A DNA stretch of 64,000 bases from Stictocephala bisonia (taxonomy: Eukaryota > Arthropoda > Insecta > Hemiptera > Membracidae): NCBI GenBank assembly GCA_035578905.1, contig JAQJVL010000691.1, forward strand, positions 372,001 through 436,000, given 5' to 3'. Each line of letters begins with the position of its first letter. Positions within the stretch are counted from its first letter, which is position 1. The notes below the pieces were generated by a model, which saw only the letters and a program-made list of their open reading frames with translations, was not told the origin of the DNA and did not search any database. A program made the position numbers and the translations under genes. This document shows positions 57,490-64,000 of the stretch, one piece after another.

Positions 57490-58475
57490 AATTCAACTAC
57501 GAGAAGGTTGGGAATGCTATGACCAATGGCGAGACGATATTAGCCATTCTTAACTATAGCAATGCCTTAAAGTCTTGCATCGTCGTTCAATTTCACTTCT
57601 CCTACTGAACTTACTTTATCTGCCTGATAACTTACTAATTTGAATATGTGAAATTTTCTTCAAATAAACATTTAAAGATCACGAATTTTCTTATTGGTTA
57701 TATTGTCATAATAGTTTTTCATTTGTATAGTGTTATATATTTCAAGACATATTATACTATTGATAACCTGCATGATAGAGCATTAGAGCCACTGAGATCA
57801 CTATATCAAGTCGGGAGATTCATTAAATCAAGTATAGAGGTAACTCGATTGGTTTTAACATCAAATATTATAAAATGTTATTTTATTCCATGCTTCTAAG
57901 GAATTAATTCTAATTTGTTGTTTGATAGGTCAACATTCATCCTGTCTTACTAATATTTACAGTGTGATCCAATTAGAAGATTGTTCACTACAGTTTCCAG
58001 ATGTTTCAACCTTCAAATGGTTGTTCTGAGAGTCATGTCCATATTTTGTCGATCTGATATAATACCTAATTACATGAATACTAAATTAATAAATTAATTA
58101 TGCTGTTTTTAAATAGTTATATAGTACAACTAATAATTTTAGGAAACTGTACAGATCAATACATTGAATTATTTAGTGTTTCCATATTGAAATTTCTAGA
58201 CCTTTTCGGTTAATTCACTACCACTATTTTTTATTGAAATTACGTTTAGGTTATGTGCTACTAAAGTTGATTACTAATTGGTAAATCCAATTATTGACTT
58301 ACCGCCGAATACGCTCTCCGTGTGTAAGGTCTTGGAAAGCGATAAGATAAGGCCAGCGATATCGGATTCATAGCGGATAAGGAATACTACAGTGGACTTA
58401 AAAATGATTGAGGGACAGTTTTTAAAGCAATAGAATATTTATCAAGTGGTAGTGAATTAACGGAAAAGGTCTAAA
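57490..58475 (+). repeat. dispersed repeat D3, copy 2
   Basis: Same orientation as, and collinear with, 39530-40480. Well conserved at ACGCTCTCCGTGTGTAAG, AAGGCCAGCGATATCGGATT and TATCAAGTGGTAGTGAATTA. The 83-codon plus frame at 57648 is not conserved between the copies. Confidence 0.82.
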
Positions 58476-59935
58476 TTACCATATTACTACTCTAACTTTA
58501 ACGCTGCATAGGATTAATTACAACAATTGTTGTACAGCAGACAAGTGGCGTGGGCGTGAGATGCACAAATAGCAAAATTAACGAGGGGGAGTATTGGCTG
58601 ACTAGTGGTAGGATAACCAACCAGTGTTAATAACGAACTTAAGTCAGTTATCCATCCATTTCTATTCCATCGTTGTTCTTTTTACTTACTCAACTAAATA
58701 TCCGGCTTGTTTATATTCATTATTAAACTTTCTGCTTATTAAACTTATGTTAGTCTAATCTATCCACAGATGAAACTAGTATAAAACAGTTCATTACTTT
58801 GACAAAAATAAAATGAAACTTAAAATAATTTATGAATTTAATTAAAACCAGCTGAAAACGAAAATACATCATCATTAAATGCTCTATTTGCATTAATTAA
58901 TAGTTGTGAAACGTAACTTTAAATGGCGAAGTTATTGAAAACTGTTTTGGTTTTAATTCAGAAACGAATTAAAACATGTTTCAGTTCAGTAGACCTCACA
59001 ACTCTATTCATGGCTGTTTTGCACTGAACTAGTTACGCACTGCGGTTTGTCTGGGTTTTATTTATAAAATTAGAAGCATCGTTATTTAGTTGGTGGGCGA
59101 GACTGGAGAGATAGTTGCAAATTCAAACAGTGAAAAAATCGATTAAACTCGAAACAAACAACATATTCGATTGTTTGTTTCTGTTGTTGTTAGTCTCATC
59201 ACTATTCATCTAACTCCACACATAGCGGTACACTTTAACACATGGATATTTAAAAAAAACTTATTTGTTTCAAAATATATGTTTTTTACGCACTGCATAT
59301 TTTTTATTTAACATTTTATATTTATTATTTTGTTAAATGTTAGCTATGATCATAATCAACAAATCCTTGTGTCAAAGTGTGGTACTAGTAGCCTGGAATA
59401 AGTAGTAAACGTTTCAGTTTTTTTCCATCTCGAATAGTTTTGTTTTAAACTGATCCACAGTTTGAAAAAACATAATTTTCGAGAATCACGATTTAAATTA
59501 TGCCTTACTATTTTGTATATAAGAAAAACTGATTTCACTTAAAAGGTTATTTAAAACATGCCAGGCTCATAACTTGGATTATCTGGATCCTATTCCTGGT
59601 CCTACAACTTGCCTATTGGTATAAATATCACCTAATTTTATCTGTGAAGCGCTTTCTGTGGTTTTAGTCACAGAAATAGGGATATAATCAGGATACTAAT
59701 CTAGGCTAGTACTACCATCGATTATATAAACCTACAATAGATAAACCATCTAATAGGAATATTTGTGGCAGTAATTTTGTTAGTTTATGAGGCCCGCAAC
59801 CACATCTGGTTTAAACTGCATTACATTTACATGGCGCTACACTAGCGCTCCACAATGGACCACAAAAACAGCTGATATTTTGAGGCTCAAAATTTAACAT
59901 TGGATGGGAAATCTATTTGTGTATAAAATCAATGG
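58476..59935. other. AT-rich stretch without recognised features
   Basis: No supported feature. Confidence 0.45.
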
Positions 59936-60630
59936 TACTACTGTGTTGTGTTCTGGACATAAGTGTTGAGTTGTCACAAAGTGGAACACTAATATACCCT
60001 TTAGGTTTCCAAACATTATTCCCACGTTTCTTGAACACAGTTCTAGGCAGTACTACTGTGTTGTGTGCTGGACATAAGTGTTGAGTTGTCACAAAGTGGA
60101 ACACTAATGTTGCCTTTAGGTTTCCAAACATTATTCCCACGTTTCTTGAACACAGTTCTAGGCTAGTACTACTGTGTTGTGTGCTAGATATAAGTGTTGA
60201 GTTGTCACAAAGTGGAACACTAATGGTCCCTTTAGGTTTCCAAACATTATTTCCACGTTTCTTGAACACAGTTCTAGGCAGTACTACTGTGTTGTGTGCT
60301 GGACATAAGTGTTGAGTTGTCACAAAGTGGAGCACGAATGTTGCCTTTAGGTTTCCAAACATTATTCCCACGTTTCTTGAACACAGTTCTAGGCAGTACT
60401 ACTGTGTTGTGTGCTAGATATAAGTGTTGAGTTGTCACAAAGTGGAACACTAATGGTCCCTTTAGGTTTCCAAACATTATTTCCACGTTTCTTGAACACA
60501 GTTCTAGGCAGTACTACTGTGTTGTGTGCTGGACATAAGTGTTGTTTTGTCACAAAGTGGAACACGAATGTTGCCTTTAGGTTTCCAAACATTATTTCCA
60601 CGTTTCTTGAACACAGTTCTAGGCTTGCTA
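59936..60630 (+). repeat. 115-bp satellite, six units in alternating types
   Basis: Units start at TACTACTGTG at 59936, 60051, 60167, 60282, 60397 and 60512 (spacing 115-116). Type A has GGACATAAG with TTGCCTTTAGG; type B (units 3 and 5) has AGATATAAG with GGTCCCTTTAGG. The B-A-B-A order of units 3-6 indicates a 230-bp higher-order unit. Long minus-strand frames here are by-products of the repeat. Confidence 0.95.
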
Positions 60631-61689
60631 GGTCTTCTTCCATCCATTTCACCAAGTTATAAACATTATTCAACAAAAGTTATATTGCATAAACTCACAA
60701 CTTAGCTATGTTTATTGTTTATAAGCTAACAGACCATTAGATAAAAATGTACACAAATATAGCTTCTGTCCTTGTTCTGTAGACATAATAACCAATCTTA
60801 ACACATAAAATCAGCATTTTATTTTGTTATTTTATTAATGTCCTTTCCACCATTGAAGTGGACTCCTTGACGACAAAGGATGCCACTCAATTTAATAACT
60901 ATTTGACAATGGATTTGGTTGGAGGAATTATGAAGTGATGGTCCAAGAATGATGATTATGAGAAATAAGTTGCCTTGTTCAGCTGCTAATTGTTGTTATT
61001 TCACCATGTAGTTACCAAAGCGTACTTTAGAATTTTGTTTATGTTTTTGTGCAAATCCACTTAAAATTATTAAGTGTTATATATAAAAATGTACGCGAGA
61101 AAATGGTCAGCAAAAATAGTAAAACATATAATATTTTCCATGTTTTGTTGTCCGGGTCCCCTTAAGTCTACAATACACTGTAATACACTACCCTTAAAAA
61201 AGTAACGTATTTTTTATATACAAACAAAACATAAAGAGTGATTGAAGAAAAACTTTGTGCATAAAATCTATGCCGTGACATTTTAATGGAGGACACACCT
61301 TTATTTAAGAAAAGCTAATATTACTATAAATACTATTTGTACTACTATTAGGTTAATAAGTTATTTCACTATTCTAGGCTTAGTTTATTTATACATTTTA
61401 TTTTTAATTTGATGTGGGAAAATACATATTTTAAACTCACAAAATGTCTACTTGCAGTTACAAAAAACACAAAACTACGTAGAAAATAAAATTTTAATTA
61501 TTAAATTAGGAATAAAAAATATACGTTACATAATCTTAAAATATCACATACATAAGTATTCACCATATCCACAGGTAAAATCAAAGTATATTTGCACAGT
61601 TTCAACCTGTCTTAAATATTTGCAATAAATATGTCGCGTATTTTTGTAAAAAACTTAATACAGATCTGATTAGATTTTGTATTTTATCT
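60631..61689. other. AT-rich stretch without recognised features
   Basis: No supported feature. Confidence 0.45.
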
Positions 61690-62110
61690 GTGTTGTTGTT
61701 GCTTTTAAGACCAGCAGCATGTAACTGCTTTAGTGTTCATTACTATCCTTTGACTTTATCCCGTCTCAGTATTTCTTCATTCTCTTCCATCTCCATTGTA
61801 CCTCTATTTCTAAAAACAACTTTATTTTATTGTCTTTTAGAACTTAATTTTTTGTTTGTTTTATTGATTCGGTCTTCATTAGTTAAATTAAGCTGTGTTA
61901 GGTCTCCTTGAATTTCTGTTAGCTTATTTGATTTTGTCTTTAGTTTTGATTCATTTTGTGGCTCGTTTAGTTGGTCTACTGCCAGGAATTCTCATTATAT
62001 GTCCAAAGTATGTAATTGGTTTTTCTCTAATGTAATCTGTAATAATTTATATTTCCTTTTAATTTTCATCGTTGGGTATTGTTCTAAAACACTCCGTATG
62101 GATTTTTCTT
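61690..62110 (-). pseudogene. non-LTR retrotransposon ORF2 C-terminal fragment
   Basis: The minus strand reads YIREKPITYFGHIMRIPGSR followed by PTKRATK, then after frameshifts EIQGDLTQLNLTNEDRINKT. This matches the post-RT tail (REK-x-I-x-(Y/W)FGH-(I/V)-x-RM-x-x-x-R...W..(E/D)...L) of insect non-LTR elements. No catalytic part is left. The 73-codon plus frame at 61690 is a shadow. Confidence 0.62.
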
Positions 62111-62865
62111 ATTTTGTACACTAAAGAATATTAGTTTTATTTTTATCAGTTTATATAAAGAAAAGATATAATATTCAAACGACTCTAACCCTATCGTATA
62201 TTTAGCCAAATTGTATGATGCCATAATACAACAATAGGGACAGTTTAGAAAGGATATGCAAATCTAAGTATGTGCGGTCATCGTTTTATACAGGGAGTTT
62301 CGCGAGAGGTTGGCACAACTTCAGGATAGTAGACATAAAAATAAGCAAAAAACTTCCTGTAAACATGTGGCCTATCTCGCCTTGTTAAGTGTCTGTCTGT
62401 CTGTCTGTGTTTTTTTATTAAAAAAGTTATATCTCAAACATGTTTTGAGCTAATAATTTGAAACTTAGAATATTTGCTAATCTAGATAGGTAAAATATTT
62501 GGTAACCTGGTAAAATAAAAAGGAACAAAATTATCTTCATCAGTTTAAAAATGGCAACCATAAGAAATATTAAAAGTTAAATAACTTTAAAACCACTATT
62601 TGTATTGAAAATTTGTTATAATACTTTAATTTTGTAATAATAACAAATTCAAAGATACTTCAATTTAAAAATCGGTTTAAATAAAAGAGTAAAGCATTTT
62701 TTCATGTATGCTTGTTTAGAGGTTTTCACTTGTGTGAAGCTTATTAACCAAATGTATAACTTCATAGTCATTATAAACAGCTGTTTACTTATTTTTTACT
62801 TAAAAATAATTATATAAATATAAAATAATAATAGCTAAGGAGTAACAATTAAAGACTTAGTTTAT
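62111..62865. other. region without recognised gene
   Basis: A possible element end TACAGGGAGTTTCGCGAGAG lies at about 62294-62315, without a partner. Otherwise AT-rich. Confidence 0.35.
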
Positions 62866-63895
62866 AATAATATAACGAGTATGAAAAGGCTCTATCAAGA
62901 GGACCTATTAACATCACATAATAGTTTTACGTAAATAATATAACGAGTATAAAATGGCTCCATCAAGAAAACTTATTAACCTCGACATAACAGTTTTACG
63001 TAAATAATATAACGGGTATAAAATGGCTCTATCAAGAGGACCTATTAACATCACATAATAGTTTTACGTAAATAATATAACGGGTATAAAATGGCTCCAT
63101 CAAGATGACTTATTAACCTCACTTAACAGTTTTAAGTCAATAATATAACGAGTATGAAATGGCTCCATCAAGAAAACTTATTAACCTCGACATAACAGTT
63201 TTACGTAAATAATATAACGGGTATAAAATCGCTCCATCAAGATGACTTATTAACCTCACTTAACAGTTTTAAGTCAATAATATAACGAGTATGAAATGGC
63301 TCCATCAAGAGGACTTATTAACCTCGACATAACAGTTTTACGTAAATAATATAACGGGTATAAAAAGGCTCCATCAAGATGACTTATTAACCTCGACATA
63401 ACAGTTTTACGTAAATAATATAACGGGTATAAAATGGCTCCATCAAGATGACTTATTAACCTCGACATAACAGTTTTACGTAAATAATATAACGGGTATA
63501 AAATGGCTCCATCAAGATGACTTATTAACCTCACTTAACAGTTTTAAGTCAATAATATAACGAGTATGAAATGGCTCCATCAAGAAAACTTATTAACCTC
63601 GACATAACAGTTTTACGTAAATAATATAACGGGTATAAAATCGCTCCATCAAGATGACTTATTAACCTCACTTAACACTTTTAAGTCAATAATATAACGA
63701 GTATGAAATGGCTCCATCAAGAGGACCTATTAACATCACATAACAGTTTTACGTAAATAATATAACGGGTATAAAATCGCTCCATCAAGATGACTTATTA
63801 ACCTCACTTAACAGTTTTAAGTCAATAATATAACGAGTATGAAATGGCTCCATCAAGAGGACTTATTAACCTCACTTAACAGTTTTACGTAAATT
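62866..63895 (+). repeat. 68/69-bp satellite, two subtypes
   Basis: About fifteen units of AATATAACGGGTATAAAATG plus GCTCCATCAAGATGACTTAT. Two forms alternate irregularly: ACGTAAATAATATAACGGGT and AAGTCAATAATATAACGAGT. Most units are 69 bp (23 codons), some 68, which is why a minus-strand ORF with LDGAILYPLYYLRKTVMSRL repeats appears. It is not judged a gene. Confidence 0.96.
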
Positions 63896-64000
63896 TACTC
63901 ACATGCATTGTACTCTGAGGTATTATTCTAGACAGCAGTAAACAGTAAAAACGTGTGATATGTTTACACAATGCTGTACATTGTGTACATTGTGCTGTAC
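63896..64000. other. window end, no feature
   Basis: Non-repetitive AT-rich sequence with short TGTACA-type motifs. Confidence 0.5.

Noticed and set aside
59913..60676. 152-codon and other minus-strand ORFs with MFGNLKATFV-like repeats
   Set aside because: The period is 115 bp, not a multiple of three, and the same DNA is read in all frames in turn; a satellite by-product.
63274..63534. 86-codon minus-strand repeat ORF as a gene
   Set aside because: Frame is broken by 68-bp units on either side and no start, stop or signal context is conserved.

Overview
This 64-kb window is AT-rich, repeat-dominated nuclear DNA from a eukaryote, most likely an arthropod and probably an insect. The evidence is its content: Jockey/CR1-like non-LTR retrotransposon pieces, a Tigger/pogo-type DNA transposon, a Helitron-like element, tRNA-derived SINE heads, foldback elements and many tandem arrays. 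There is no operon-like or prokaryotic gene organisation. A hemipteran source is only an impression. No complete, confidently named host gene is visible. The best candidate for an intact gene is an 85-codon PHD-finger ORF at 37974-38231.

Layout. From 2.0 to 10.4 kb I read a stack of nested transposons: a Tigger/pogo remnant (2004-10373) is split by a non-LTR retrotransposon (about 2950-8910). That element is split by a Helitron-like element (about 5147-8733) carrying about 185-bp internal repeats, and those repeats are split by a second non-LTR element (about 5957-7805). From 11.0 to 16.3 kb there are four decayed non-LTR fragments mixed with arrays of a 36-bp minisatellite whose G-rich strand carries a GGGTGGGCGGGTGGG quadruplex motif. 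From 16.9 to 22.4 kb there is a perfect foldback, a retrotransposon 3' end with a tandemly repeated tail, and a long imperfect inverted repeat. From 24.8 to 34.3 kb lie dispersed repeats and three minus-strand non-LTR remnants. One of these (31.8-34.3 kb) appears to combine a coiled coil, a Ulp1/SENP8-like protease, an SGNH hydrolase and reverse transcriptase, and a minisatellite array interrupts the protease. A 41-bp satellite fills 34.4-36.3 kb. The PHD ORF, SINE-like sequences and a dispersed repeat follow to 44 kb, then a 43-codon tandem coding-like repeat at 45 kb and a long (CT)n tract at 47 kb. The last third holds another 36-bp array (49.9 kb), a 29-bp array (50.7 kb), SINEs, inverted repeats, a 115-bp satellite (59.9 kb), one more RT fragment (62 kb) and a 69-bp satellite that ends the window.

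Functionally this is a transposon graveyard plus a collection of satellites. All reverse transcriptases seen are 5'-truncated, frameshifted or catalytically damaged, so none is judged active. The points most worth following up are the quadruplex minisatellite and its junctions inside transposon ORFs, the multi-domain non-LTR ORF1, the four-level nest, and the small PHD ORF. All domain calls come from reading motifs by eye; no database search was possible.
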